NCBI RefSeq assembly: GCF_001048695.1
Contig: NZ_CVRB01000006.1
Coordinates: forward strand, 186,001-250,000
From: Neobacillus massiliamazoniensis
GTDB taxonomy: Bacteria > Bacillota > Bacilli > Bacillales > Cytobacillaceae
Direction: 5' to 3'
Length of the DNA stretch: 64,000 nucleotides
This document shows, piece after piece, positions 16,861 through 25,792 of this stretch. The notes under the pieces were generated by a model. That model had not been told where the DNA came from. It did no database searches and worked only from the letters and a program-made list of their open reading frames with translations. Position 1 is the first letter of the stretch. Every line of letters begins with the position of its first letter. The position numbers and the translations under genes are program-made.

Positions 16861-16891
16861 AAAAAAAGACATAACACATACATTATGTCTT
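16861..16891 (-). terminator. Terminator after the IclR remnant
   Basis: Hairpin arms GACATAA (16868-16874) and TTATGTC (16883-16889) are followed on the minus strand by a run of seven Ts. It would end transcripts coming from the M20 gene and the IclR remnant. Confidence 0.8.
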
Positions 16892-16916
16892 CATAATTAT
16901 TCTCTCAAATTATACT

Positions 16917-17175
16917 TCAGTTACTTTTATATCCCATGTGCTCAGAGACATTCTTCCCAGCCTCCATAAGTTTATCCTTTAACGAATCAAATTTTCTCTT
17001 CATTCATCCTCAGAAAAGTGCCTGATATACTGACCGCACCGGTAACATAACCAAGATGTTTAAAGATCGGAGCCGCTATACAAGTGATTTCCGGTTCATT
17101 TTCTTCTCTTTCAATTCCGAATCCTTGTTTTTTGATACTTTTGAGGCTATCAAATAATTCATCCTCTTTTAGGAA
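16917..17175 (-). pseudogene. IclR-family regulator, C-terminal remnant
   Basis: The minus strand encodes GFGIEREENEPEITCIAAPI, then VTGAVSISGTFLRMNEEKI in the same frame. A frameshift follows, then FDSLKDKLMEAGKNVSEHMG before the stop. This aligns along its length with the C-terminal third of the intact IclR protein at 40.9-41.7 kb, which has GIGREVEENEPGVSCIAAPI. The DNA-binding domain is absent. It is therefore a dead paralogue left beside the allantoin genes. Confidence 0.8.
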
Positions 17176-17227
17176 TTATAAATTAATCATCTGGATTTTA
17201 ACGTCCAGGGATTTATCGAAAGTTCAA

Positions 17228-18493
17228 TTAATTATTTTGTCCCAGTAAAAGATCATATAATGTGAGAGCAACAATTTTTGTTGCTTTTATTAGATCATCT
17301 ACTTTTACGTGCTCGTCTGCACGGTGTCCATTTGCCTCCAATAATGTTCTAGGGCCTGTACCAAATAAAACAACAGGAATATCAGCTTCATAGAAGTGAC
17401 GGGCATCCGTATATAAAGGAGATCCAACTATTGGAAGCTCTTCTCCACCCATAATTTTTGACCAATTTGCTGCAAAAGATTGTACCAAAGGAGAATTAAC
17501 TGGAACAGGGCCCATGCTGTGTGCCAATAAAATTTGATTAACTTCTGCTTCCACCCCAGTATAATTTTCAAGTGCTTCTACAATGACATTACGGATTTCT
17601 GCTTCTGCAAACTTTGGATTTTCTTCAGGAATTAATCTTCTATCAATTCGAATGGTCGCTGTATCTGGAACAACATTCGTATTAATACCACCTGAAATCA
17701 ATCCAACTACTAGATTAGGAGAACCAACATTAGGAATATTAGATTTTATCTCCGAGAAGCCTTTTCTGTATTCGTATAATGCACTTAAAACACCTGTCAT
17801 TGCTTCCAAGGCATCATGTCCATATTGCGGCTCCGCAGCATGGGCAGACTTTCCTTTCAATTTTACTTCTAAATGAAGGCAGCCATTATGGGCATTGGCA
17901 AGGGAATATGTAAATCCCGGACAAATCGCCATATCAGGGTTTATAAGCCCTTTCTCGAGTAGCCATTTTGGTCCGATGTCTCCGCCCGTTTCTTCATCAA
18001 ATGTAAAAGCCAATGAAATTTTTCCGTTTAAATTTTCTTTCAATTGTCTTAATGCTAATGTAGCGAATGTAAAAGAGGCGATATCGGATTTTGATACAGC
18101 TGCACCGCGGCCATAAAGTTTTCCATCAACAATATTGCCTCCATAAGGATTTTGTGTCCATCTAAGCCCAGGAGGCACAACATCTCCATGAGAATTCAAA
18201 GTAATTTCCAGACCTTGGGTATTTCCAAAGTTTTGAAACCCAATAACATTGGAAACCTTAGTTCTTCCAACCGCTTTAACTCTTTCTTCTTCTACTTCAT
18301 TGATTGAAACATTTTCAAATTCATATTCTTCTAGACGCTTAAAAATATGTTCAGCAATTTTTTGACAGTCACCTGGAGGGTTATCAGATGGAATCGATAC
18401 AAGCTCTTTTAAAAAGCTAATTAAATTTTCTTGTTGGTCCTCAATAAAATGAATAATTTGTTGTTTTTCTGGACTTAATATTTCAGTTGTCAT
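17228..18493 (-). CDS. M20-family deacetylase/peptidase (ArgE/DapE type)
   Basis: This 421-residue zinc hydrolase has the M20 pattern: NSHGDVVPPG (metal His and Asp), YGRGAAVSKSD (bridging Asp), FDEETGGD (catalytic Glu), and SAHAAEP in the dimerisation/lid domain. A late DARHF and NGHRADEHV supply further metal-site residues. Members remove acyl or carbamoyl groups from amino acids. ATG 18493 follows AAGGAG. Its position next to allantoinase suggests an N-acyl or N-carbamoyl substrate from ring opening. It is not AllC, which is present separately at 32.9-34.1 kb. Confidence 0.78.
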   Translation of the reverse strand: MTTEILSPEKQQIIHFIEDQQENLISFLKELVSIPSDNPPGDCQKIAEHIFKRLEEYEFENVSINEVEEERVKAVGRTKVSNVIGFQNFGNTQGLEITLNSHGDVVPPGLRWTQNPYGGNIVDGKLYGRGAAVSKSDIASFTFATLALRQLKENLNGKISLAFTFDEETGGDIGPKWLLEKGLINPDMAICPGFTYSLANAHNGCLHLEVKLKGKSAHAAEPQYGHDALEAMTGVLSALYEYRKGFSEIKSNIPNVGSPNLVVGLISGGINTNVVPDTATIRIDRRLIPEENPKFAEAEIRNVIVEALENYTGVEAEVNQILLAHSMGPVPVNSPLVQSFAANWSKIMGGEELPIVGSPLYTDARHFYEADIPVVLFGTGPRTLLEANGHRADEHVKVDDLIKATKIVALTLYDLLLGQNN

Positions 18494-18695
18494 CTTATAC
18501 TCTCCTTAATCCTGTTTTTATATAATTGCTTGTTAACTGAATAACAGATTCCAATAAACCCATCGCACCTATTCCTATGCATTGTAATTAATAGATTATT
18601 TTGGAACATAACTAATTCCTTACCCCATCAAATAACAAGAGAGAACCAAATGGGCAACTCCTTGTTGGACAGTTTTGATTATTTCCAATGAAAAT

Positions 18696-20078
18696 TTAAA
18701 TTTCTACTAAACTACTCTTTGCAGAAATATACTTTCCTATTGGTTTTCCAACTATTCCTTCTTCAAGATCAAATACTAGCTGCCCTCTAACAAAAGTTTT
18801 TGTTACCCGGCAATTTATTGTCCTGCCAATATAAGGGCTTTGCTGATGGCGATAATATAAGTCTTCCTTCTGTACTGTATAGTACTGATTCGGATCGATG
18901 ATGATGATGTCTGCATCTTTACCTATGTCGATACTACCTTTTTGTGGTAAATTGAATCTCTCAGAAGGGGTGGTTGCGATCATCCTGGCAAAACGATTAA
19001 TAGAAAACCCACGCTTTTTAACCGCTTCATCAAACATTAAATCAACATTATTTTGGCAGCCGCTGATTCCCCCCCAGATATCAAAAATATTATTTGTATC
19101 GTTTTGCTTCATTTCAGGCGGGCATGGGGAGTGATCAGACGTCAGCATATCAATTTTCCCTTCCAAAAGAGCTTCCCATAATTTTTCCTGTTCAGCTTTT
19201 TCACGCAATGGAGGAGCACATTTTGCAACAGGCCCAATTTTTTCAAAAGCTTCTAAATCAATTGTAAAATAGTGTGGGCAAGACTCTAATGTGACATCTT
19301 GGCCTTCTTCACGTGCTTTTTGAATTTCCTCCACTGCTCGTTTACTGCTGATATGAACAAAATGCAATTTACATCCTGTTTCTTTTGCTAAAAATAAAGC
19401 TCTCCTTACGGCATCAACTTCTGCGATAACCGGTCTGGATTCTACATAATCCCTAATAGCTACCTTTCCCCGCTTGATTTTATCAAGTGCGTAATTATCA
19501 GTAAATTCAGCGTTTTCAGCATGTATAGATAAAACATGCCCTAATTCTGCCAATTTCTTCATTCCATGATAAAGAGTGTAGTCATCAGCGTTTTTGAAAT
19601 CGCCAATCTCATCAGTACCGCATGTTGCCATAAAACATTTATAAGCGACTACACCTTCATCTGAGAGATTTTTTAATTCATCAATGTTTCCTGGAACTAG
19701 TCCCCCATATAGTGCATAATCGACATAGGCTTTGTTTTCTGCAGATGTTAATTTTTTTCTTAAAGCTTCTTTATCTGTGGTCGCTGGAAGAGCATTTAAA
19801 GGCATATCCACAAAAGCGGTCGTTCCACCTGCAGCCAAAGCCTTTGTCCCTGTTTCAAACCCTTCCCATTCCGTTCTTCCAGGTTCACAAATATGAACAT
19901 GGGTATCGATCATCCCCGGCATAACATACTGATTGGAAGCATCAACAACTTCTTTTGAAGGCTCGGTTATATTTTTAGATATTTCAACAATTTTGCCATT
20001 TTTAATCCCAATATCTACTTGTTCCACAAAATTCTTTAACACAACATTTCCATTTTTTATGAGCAAATCATACTTCAT
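18696..20078 (-). CDS. allB: Allantoinase
   Basis: Allantoinase opens the hydantoin ring of allantoin to give allantoate. The 460-residue protein follows E. coli AllB closely. The metal site is complete: DTHVHICEPGR (His-x-His), YKCFMATCG (carboxylated Lys), LSIHAEN, LHFVHIS and TSDHSPCPPEMK (Asp). A dihydropyrimidinase would differ around CFMATCG and DHSPCPP. The start is ATG 20078, about nine bases after AGGAGG; the frame runs upstream to 20159 without another credible start. The permease gene ends just upstream, so both form an operon. Confidence 0.92.
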   Translation of the reverse strand: MKYDLLIKNGNVVLKNFVEQVDIGIKNGKIVEISKNITEPSKEVVDASNQYVMPGMIDTHVHICEPGRTEWEGFETGTKALAAGGTTAFVDMPLNALPATTDKEALRKKLTSAENKAYVDYALYGGLVPGNIDELKNLSDEGVVAYKCFMATCGTDEIGDFKNADDYTLYHGMKKLAELGHVLSIHAENAEFTDNYALDKIKRGKVAIRDYVESRPVIAEVDAVRRALFLAKETGCKLHFVHISSKRAVEEIQKAREEGQDVTLESCPHYFTIDLEAFEKIGPVAKCAPPLREKAEQEKLWEALLEGKIDMLTSDHSPCPPEMKQNDTNNIFDIWGGISGCQNNVDLMFDEAVKKRGFSINRFARMIATTPSERFNLPQKGSIDIGKDADIIIIDPNQYYTVQKEDLYYRHQQSPYIGRTINCRVTKTFVRGQLVFDLEEGIVGKPIGKYISAKSSLVEI

Positions 20079-20155
20079 ACCTTTTGATCCTCCTGTTTTA
20101 TGAATATTCATAAAAAAATCCATTAATTTATCATTAAAATATAGTTTTAATTGAG

Positions 20156-21562
20156 TCAACTATTTTTTTCGAAAATTGTGCCTTTTTTGAATTTTGAATC
20201 CTTAAATGCATACTTCGTAAGGAGATAATAAGCAATACCTGAGGTGACAAGACCAATAATCCATGCAAGCTTTACAACTAAAAAGGCTCCTGCTGCACCA
20301 ATAAACATTGCAAGCAGTGCGGCAGGATTAAGACCTGAAAATGTTCCGTTTTCCTGGTACAATTCTTCTATATTGATTTTTTGCTTCCTAAGAATATAGT
20401 ATTCTACTAATAAAATGGAAACGATCGGTCCTAAAAATGCTGAATAAGTGAGAATGAATAAATTAAGACCTTCTGCATTAGAATCCTGAACAAGCAGCCA
20501 AGGGAATGAGCCTAATGCAAGAAGTCCAGTAATTGTAACAGAAACTTTAAATTTAGTTTTTGTAAGTAATGTAATTACATAGGTCGGAGGAATAATATTG
20601 GCAACCATATTTACAGCAATCACTCCAAGTACAATAAATACTGAAACAAAAAATGTAATGTAAGAATTATCTACTACGATGGCAAATGCCTTTACAGGAT
20701 TAGTGATGCCAGTAACTGAAGCAAGCATTGCACCGATGGCAAGTGTAACGCTATACACTACTAAAATTGGCGAAAAGTACAATAATCCTCGTTTTTTGTC
20801 ACTAATACCAGCTTTGAGTTCTCGTGAGTAATCTGCAGCACTTAAAAAGATTGCTGCATAATTTCCCATAAACACCATGATGAATCCAAAGAACGATAAT
20901 CCCCACGTACCCTTAGCATGAACCCATTTTTCTGCAATGACAGCGCTATGGTCTTTTAGTAGAATGACAAATACATAAAGAAGTGCTCCGATAATCACAA
21001 CCGATACTAGCGTTTCCACCCATTTAATGGCATGGAAACCGTACATCGAAAGTACAATTTGTATTAGTTGAATTACAACAAAGCAAATGGCGACATTATC
21101 AAAGCTTCCGCTTGTAGCAATCTTCGCTATTTCATTTAAGGCAGTACCTCCGATCCAACTTTGAAAACCATACCAAATGATGGCGGGAATTCCGCGCAAA
21201 AGGGATGAAAGGATGGCGCCTTTTTCCCCGAATGACATTCTCAGATGTACAACATATGGAATTCCAGTTTTGTATCCTAACCTGTCATTTAAAGCAAAAA
21301 TCACAGAAGTTATTGCGATCGATATGAAAGCAGCGAAAAATGTCTGAAAGATATTTAGCGTTGCGACTCCAGCTACAAACAAACTCGCTCCAAGTGTCAT
21401 ATTGCCTAAATTAACGCCGTCACCCATCCACATAAAAACATAGTTTTGCGGACTGACCGTCCTATCCTTTGCACTTTTTGGCTTTAATGATTCATCGATA
21501 TTAGCAGCAAATTGGATCTGTGGATCTTCATTGACATCTTCTTTTTGTAAATTTGTTGACAA
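20156..21562 (-). CDS. NCS1-family allantoin permease
   Basis: This 468-residue protein with about twelve helices belongs to the nucleobase:cation symporter-1 family. Signatures are MWMGDGVNLGNMTLGASL, the GFQSWIGGTALNEIA loop and GSFPW. Close relatives such as PucI/AllP import allantoin with protons or sodium. The next gene downstream is allantoinase, which makes allantoin the likely substrate. The start is probably TTG 21562, about eleven bases after GGGAG. An IclR-type palindrome lies at 21731 and spaced ATTGTA/TACAAT half sites at 21586-21614. Confidence 0.85.
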   Translation of the reverse strand: MSTNLQKEDVNEDPQIQFAANIDESLKPKSAKDRTVSPQNYVFMWMGDGVNLGNMTLGASLFVAGVATLNIFQTFFAAFISIAITSVIFALNDRLGYKTGIPYVVHLRMSFGEKGAILSSLLRGIPAIIWYGFQSWIGGTALNEIAKIATSGSFDNVAICFVVIQLIQIVLSMYGFHAIKWVETLVSVVIIGALLYVFVILLKDHSAVIAEKWVHAKGTWGLSFFGFIMVFMGNYAAIFLSAADYSRELKAGISDKKRGLLYFSPILVVYSVTLAIGAMLASVTGITNPVKAFAIVVDNSYITFFVSVFIVLGVIAVNMVANIIPPTYVITLLTKTKFKVSVTITGLLALGSFPWLLVQDSNAEGLNLFILTYSAFLGPIVSILLVEYYILRKQKINIEELYQENGTFSGLNPAALLAMFIGAAGAFLVVKLAWIIGLVTSGIAYYLLTKYAFKDSKFKKGTIFEKNS

Positions 21563-21585
21563 TATACACCCAACTCCCTTTATTC

Positions 21586-21614
21586 ATTGTAATACGCTGT
21601 TTCAAAATACAATG
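21586..21614 (-). promoter_or_regulatory. Spaced ATTGTA/TACAAT repeat before the allantoin permease
   Basis: CATTGTA (21586-21592) and TACAATG (21608-21614) are inverted copies 15 bases apart. The half site equals that of the palindrome at 22738 in front of the neighbouring GntR gene, so that GntR may act here too. Confidence 0.4.
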
Positions 21615-21730
21615 CTCTACAGGTTAGGTCTTAGATGTTTACCAATAGACGTTGATCCCATCTTTCCGATTTAAAAAGATTTACCATTAAAAATTTTTTC
21701 TGTAGTATTCAACTATTTGTTGTTTATTGC

Positions 21731-21743
21731 GCAACTAAGTTTC
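21731..21743 (-). promoter_or_regulatory. IclR-type palindrome upstream of permease-allantoinase
   Basis: GCAAC-TAA-GTTTC differs at one base from GAAAC-N3-GTTTC. Its flank GTTGTTTATTGC (21719-21730) matches the GTTGCTTATTAC flank of other copies at 10 of 12 positions. Confidence 0.5.
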
Positions 21744-21954
21744 ATCTTTGGTGTAAAAAAAAACAAATATTATTTAATTTTCTATTTCATTCCATCACCA
21801 CCTTTTTACATTTTTATGTAAAATCCTCTCCAACTAAAAGACAGGCTATTACTAAATGGGAGAAGAATGAACATCCACCATCAACTATATCCATAGTTTC
21901 ATAAGCATATTTATAAACGGGTAAGCGTTTTCAAATATAAAAAAATTTATATTA

Positions 21955-22620
21955 TTAGGTAAGAAGTTCAATAAGAGATGTGGAGAGCTGAAGGTTTTCA
22001 CTAAAATGAAGATTCGATTCAATTTCTTTCAGGTGATCGACAGTCAATTTTTCAGCTAAATCTTCATTTCTTTCGTTTATAGCATGAAAGATTTCAAGAT
22101 GGTGACAACATGTACCATTTCTCTCATCTCCCCTTCCATAAATGGAAATAATAACATACGTTAACGAAATTAAATCTTCAAGATACTGATAAAAATAAGA
22201 ATTACCTGCCATTTCAGCTATTTTCAAATGAAAATTTCCAGACATTTGCAAACCTTCAATGTAGTTTCCTTGTTCAATTTCTCTTAGTTCCTCTTGAACC
22301 ATATTTTCAAGTTCTTGAATATGTTCCTGATTGTATAATCGACAAGCTTTTCGAACTGCCTCTGCCTCAAGAATTCTTCTCATTTCAAATACTTCTTTTG
22401 CTTCTTCTATTGAGGAACAAGTAACGAACGCACCTTTATTCTCAATAATTTTTACCAACCTCTCATAGGACAATCTCCGAAGGACATTACGGACTGGAGT
22501 TCGGCTAACTCCAAAGGAATCAGCTATTTCCTTTTCAACTAATTGCATATTTGGAAAGAGTTTTCGATGGAGAATCGCTTGCTTTATCTTTTGGTAAATC
22601 TCTAATTCCTTGGAATTCAT
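21955..22620 (-). CDS. GntR-family regulator, FCD subfamily (2)
   Basis: This 221-residue regulator has an N-terminal winged helix with the recognition segment FGVSRTPVRNVLRRLSYERLV and a C-terminal FCD domain of six to seven helices that contains FEMRRILEAEAVRKA. ATG 22620 is taken as start, with AGAGG about eleven bases upstream; an open extension to 22701 has no binding site. It sits between the permease-allantoinase genes and the racemase-like gene. A perfect palindrome ATTGTATACAAT lies 118 bases upstream, consistent with autoregulation. Likely targets are the surrounding hydantoin/allantoin genes. Confidence 0.83.
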   Translation of the reverse strand: MNSKELEIYQKIKQAILHRKLFPNMQLVEKEIADSFGVSRTPVRNVLRRLSYERLVKIIENKGAFVTCSSIEEAKEVFEMRRILEAEAVRKACRLYNQEHIQELENMVQEELREIEQGNYIEGLQMSGNFHLKIAEMAGNSYFYQYLEDLISLTYVIISIYGRGDERNGTCCHHLEIFHAINERNEDLAEKLTVDHLKEIESNLHFSENLQLSTSLIELLT

Positions 22621-22737
22621 TTTTACATGATCCTCTCTTCTAAAATTCAATATGATATGTATCATCAAAGAATCCCAGAATGAGAAATAAAAAAGCTCCA
22701 CTATAATGGTCTTTATTGATCTCTTTTGGAATACTAG

Positions 22738-22749
22738 ATTGTATACAAT
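22738..22749 (-). promoter_or_regulatory. GntR-type palindrome ATTGTATACAAT
   Basis: A perfect 12-base palindrome lies upstream of GntR 2, with a further half site GATTGTAT at 22771. The TGTATACA core is common among FCD-family operators. Confidence 0.5.
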
Positions 22750-23021
22750 TTCTATAAATAGAATAATCTAGATTGTATTGATTTGCAAGCATTTTCAGAA
22801 AAATCTAAATACTATATTGTGATAATTTATTACCTCTTATCTTTTAATATTCAAAGTTAGATCTCTCAAATATTCGAGGGAATCTACCTTTTTGAATTTA
22901 AACAATTATAGCTGAAAAGACGTTTAAGTATAGTTTATAAAAGAAGTGGTAGGTTATTTAGACTGTACCATTGTCTATAAGATTGAACTTAAAGATTCCC
23001 TCCCTAAAAAATATAAATAAA
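22750..23021. other. Intergenic region between GntR 2 and the racemase-like gene
   Basis: This is AT-rich, with no coding frame and no clear terminator seen. It probably holds the promoter for GntR 2. Confidence 0.35.
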
Positions 23022-23768
23022 TTAGCAAGTGCGATCAAGAATTGCGGCTAGAGCTGGCGGTAACCCCTTGTTAGGCTTTATAGGGGGTTTAGCGAAACTG
23101 CCCGCTACTGCTTTCCCAGGATTAAGAGCTATTAGTGACTCACAATGACGTACAGCACTAGACACACCATCCACTACTGGCACAGATAATTGACCTTCAA
23201 GGGCGCAAGCTAACCCTGCAAGAGGAGCTCCCGCCAATATAATAACGTCAGCGCCATCCTTCTCAACCGCCTCTTTTGCAAGCTCTTTTAACCGCTCGGA
23301 ATAATCTTCCTGTACAGAACCAATATCACGCAGAGGATCATTTAATGACCTGATGCTAGCAAGACGTGTTGTTAAATGGCTTCTCTCAACAGTCTCTAGA
23401 TACCATGCCTTGATACGTGATGAAATTGCAATAATCGAAAAGCGTTGTCCCAGGAGACATGCCGAGGCCAGAGCGGCTTCTGTCATTCCAACTACAGGAA
23501 CATCGAGCATTTCTTTGATACCCAAAAGTCCGGGATCACCAAAAGCATCAATAATTACCCCATCATATTCGCCGTGGCGTTCAGCAGCAATGCATGCCGC
23601 GGCGTATCCACCAATTAGGGCTTCCATTCTTGTTTCAATATAAGCTACCCCAAAAGGTGCTGTAGCAAACGATAATTCTGTTCCTGGGGAAGCAACACGT
23701 CGAGACTCGTTTGCAATAAGTTCTGTTACGCTCTCTGAAATATTCGGATTAATAATTAAGATTCGCAC
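23022..23768 (-). CDS. Hydantoin/allantoin racemase-like protein lacking the usual cysteines
   Basis: This 248-residue protein is an Asp/Glu/hydantoin racemase family member. It starts MRILIINPNISESVT, as the family does. In characterised hydantoin and allantoin racemases the two catalytic cysteines fall in CFGDPG-like and GCAGM-like segments. Here these read DAFGDPG and LAGAPLAG, so neither position has Cys. The remaining cysteines are elsewhere. The protein may use another mechanism or bind substrate without racemising it. It lies between the amidase and the allantoin permease, which supports a hydantoin-type ligand. The gene is preceded by a weak GGAG-type binding site. Confidence 0.7.
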   Translation of the reverse strand: MRILIINPNISESVTELIANESRRVASPGTELSFATAPFGVAYIETRMEALIGGYAAACIAAERHGEYDGVIIDAFGDPGLLGIKEMLDVPVVGMTEAALASACLLGQRFSIIAISSRIKAWYLETVERSHLTTRLASIRSLNDPLRDIGSVQEDYSERLKELAKEAVEKDGADVIILAGAPLAGLACALEGQLSVPVVDGVSSAVRHCESLIALNPGKAVAGSFAKPPIKPNKGLPPALAAILDRTC

Positions 23769-23871
23769 AAGCTTAATCTCCTTTTTCTTTTGTAAAAAAA
23801 TGCAAATAAATATTAGTATAATTTACTTCAACCTGAAAGTTCTTGTTTAAATCATATCTTTAAGATTAAGC

Positions 23872-24053
23872 TCAAACCTTCTTCATGTAGTTATTCATTG
23901 CAGCTACAATAGTTAAAATTACCTTGTGAAGGAGAAAATCATTAGACCTACAGTAAAAGAACCGGTGAATATAACGTTAATCCCAATGTAAAATGGGTAA
24001 TAATGTCATCAATATTTCCATAGTAATTGATACAACCCCAACAACACCTACGA
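23872..24053 (-). pseudogene. Membrane transporter C-terminal remnant
   Basis: Three overlapping frames on the minus strand give consecutive hydrophobic pieces: VGVVGVVSITMEILMTLLPI, then INVIFTGSFTVGLMIFSF, then VILTIVAAMNNYMKKV and a stop. The order and composition resemble the end of an NCS2-type permease. At least two frameshifts separate the pieces. The family is tentative. Confidence 0.35.
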
Positions 24054-24113
24054 ATTATACTTTATGCGATAGCTGTCACCATGTCATTCATTTTAACAAA
24101 AAAGTCCAACTAC

Positions 24114-24139
24114 CCCGGCCTAGTCGTTCATGTGCCGGG
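24114..24139. terminator. GC-rich hairpin downstream of the amidase gene
   Basis: CCCGGC (24114-24119) pairs with GCCGGG (24134-24139). It lies about 75 bases after the amidase stop. The T-tract on the minus strand begins only about ten bases later, so termination is plausible but not certain. Confidence 0.45.
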
Positions 24140-24215
24140 TTTGTTATTGTATCTTACTTCATTTCGATTCGAAATCAATTTAAGATTTAAACTGACTTTT
24201 TCGAACCACCGCAAT

Positions 24216-25709
24216 CTATAATTCTGGTGTTACAACAGGGGGCTGTCTATGATGAGTACCTTGTTCATATGAATAAGCTATTTCAATTAAAATAGGTTCA
24301 CTCCAAGGACGTCCTAAAAATTCAATTCCAATTGGAACCCCAATAGGAGCTGATAAGGTAGGACTTGAAAAACCTGCTGGAACCGTTATAGCTGGAAAAC
24401 CTGATATGGCTCCTATAATACCATTTCTCCCCGCCTGTGGCTCCCCAACCTTTGCAACAAGCTGTTTTTGATGAGGATATAAAATAGCATGAAGATTGTT
24501 GTCCGCCATAGATTTGATTATGATATTCTTTAGCTCCAAACCATAAAGCAAGCGTTCCTTATACTCCGTTTCTTCCAATGGATTTTCCAACGCCTGTGTA
24601 TCCAATAAGAAGGTTTCAATTCTTTTGTCATAAGTTTTCGAATCGATAAGTTCCTTTAATGATTTTATGGAGGCATTGGTGCCATGACCTTCCAAATAAG
24701 AATTAAAGAGGGTTTTAAATTCATAAACAGTAACATCTTTTTCTAGAACACGATTGGTATCAAGCTCTGGAATATCCAAATAGACAATCTCAGCACCATT
24801 ATTTTTTAAATCCTCAATTGCATTTTCCATAATATTATTTACTTCCTGATGCTCTGAATCACTTCCAAATAAGGTCTTTAGGACACCCAACCTTTTCCCT
24901 TTTAATCCATCCTTTTTGAGGAATTCAGTATAGGTTGTTGGAATATGGCTAACATTCCAGGCTGTAGTAGAATCATTGGGATTATACCCGGCCAACACGT
25001 CCAACATTATAGTAGCATCCTGTACTGTTCTAGTTATCGGTCCTACCGTTTCCTGAGTAATAGTAGCAGGCATAATTCCCTCACGGCTTAAAAGTCCTTT
25101 TGTAGGTCTATACCCCACAAGACTATTTGCCGAACCAGGAGAACGAATAGAATTTACTCCATCAGTTCCCATTCCAGCAGCTGCAAAATTACTCGCAATG
25201 GAAGCTCCTGTCCCGCCGCTTGAACTCCCAGGAGTCCTTGTTAAATCGTATGGATTTAGCGTCTGCCCTCCTAATGAACTATAGTTCTGAGGTAACATTG
25301 CTAGTTCACCAAGATTTGATTTCGCAATTATTATTGCTCCTGCTTCTCGCAGTTTGTTTACCACAAATGCATCCTTTGTTGGAATGAAATCTTTAAGTAT
25401 CGTGGCTCCACCTGTTGTTGGCATATCAGCTGTATCAAAGTTATCCTTTAATATAATTGGTATACCATGTAGGGGCCCCCGTAAACTTCCTTCTATTCTT
25501 TCTTTATCAAGTCGTGCGGCCTCCGTGAGTCCATTTTCGTTAATGCTAATTATGCTATTCAAATTTGCTCCAGATTTATCATAAGCATTAATACGGTCTA
25601 GATAAATTTGTACTAACTCAACGGATGTAATTTCTCCCGTCGTCAAAGCTTCCTGTAATTCTTCAATTGTCTTTTCTAATACCTTAAATGTCTTTTGAAT
25701 AGTACTCAT
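24216..25709 (-). CDS. Amidase (amidase-signature family)
   Basis: This 497-residue amide hydrolase of the GatA/amidase-signature family has the Ser-cisSer-Lys triad context: the Lys in IIAKSNLGEL, the cis-Ser in PGSSSGGTGAS and the nucleophile in GTDGVNSIRSP. That last motif is usually GTDTGGSIR, so Val-Asn replaces Gly-Gly. It lacks GatB/GatC partners nearby, so it is a catabolic amidase, not part of the tRNA amidotransferase. ATG 25709 follows GGGAGGG. It is downstream of an NCS1 permease and FAH 2, and could hydrolyse an imported amide or ureide. Confidence 0.8.
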   Translation of the reverse strand: MSTIQKTFKVLEKTIEELQEALTTGEITSVELVQIYLDRINAYDKSGANLNSIISINENGLTEAARLDKERIEGSLRGPLHGIPIILKDNFDTADMPTTGGATILKDFIPTKDAFVVNKLREAGAIIIAKSNLGELAMLPQNYSSLGGQTLNPYDLTRTPGSSSGGTGASIASNFAAAGMGTDGVNSIRSPGSANSLVGYRPTKGLLSREGIMPATITQETVGPITRTVQDATIMLDVLAGYNPNDSTTAWNVSHIPTTYTEFLKKDGLKGKRLGVLKTLFGSDSEHQEVNNIMENAIEDLKNNGAEIVYLDIPELDTNRVLEKDVTVYEFKTLFNSYLEGHGTNASIKSLKELIDSKTYDKRIETFLLDTQALENPLEETEYKERLLYGLELKNIIIKSMADNNLHAILYPHQKQLVAKVGEPQAGRNGIIGAISGFPAITVPAGFSSPTLSAPIGVPIGIEFLGRPWSEPILIEIAYSYEQGTHHRQPPVVTPEL

Positions 25710-25792
25710 TTTTCCCTCCCGAAGAGCCAAAAATAGCTTTTCCTTTCTAGTAAAGTATAAAATTAAAAAAGTAATAAAACGTTTAAAATTTT

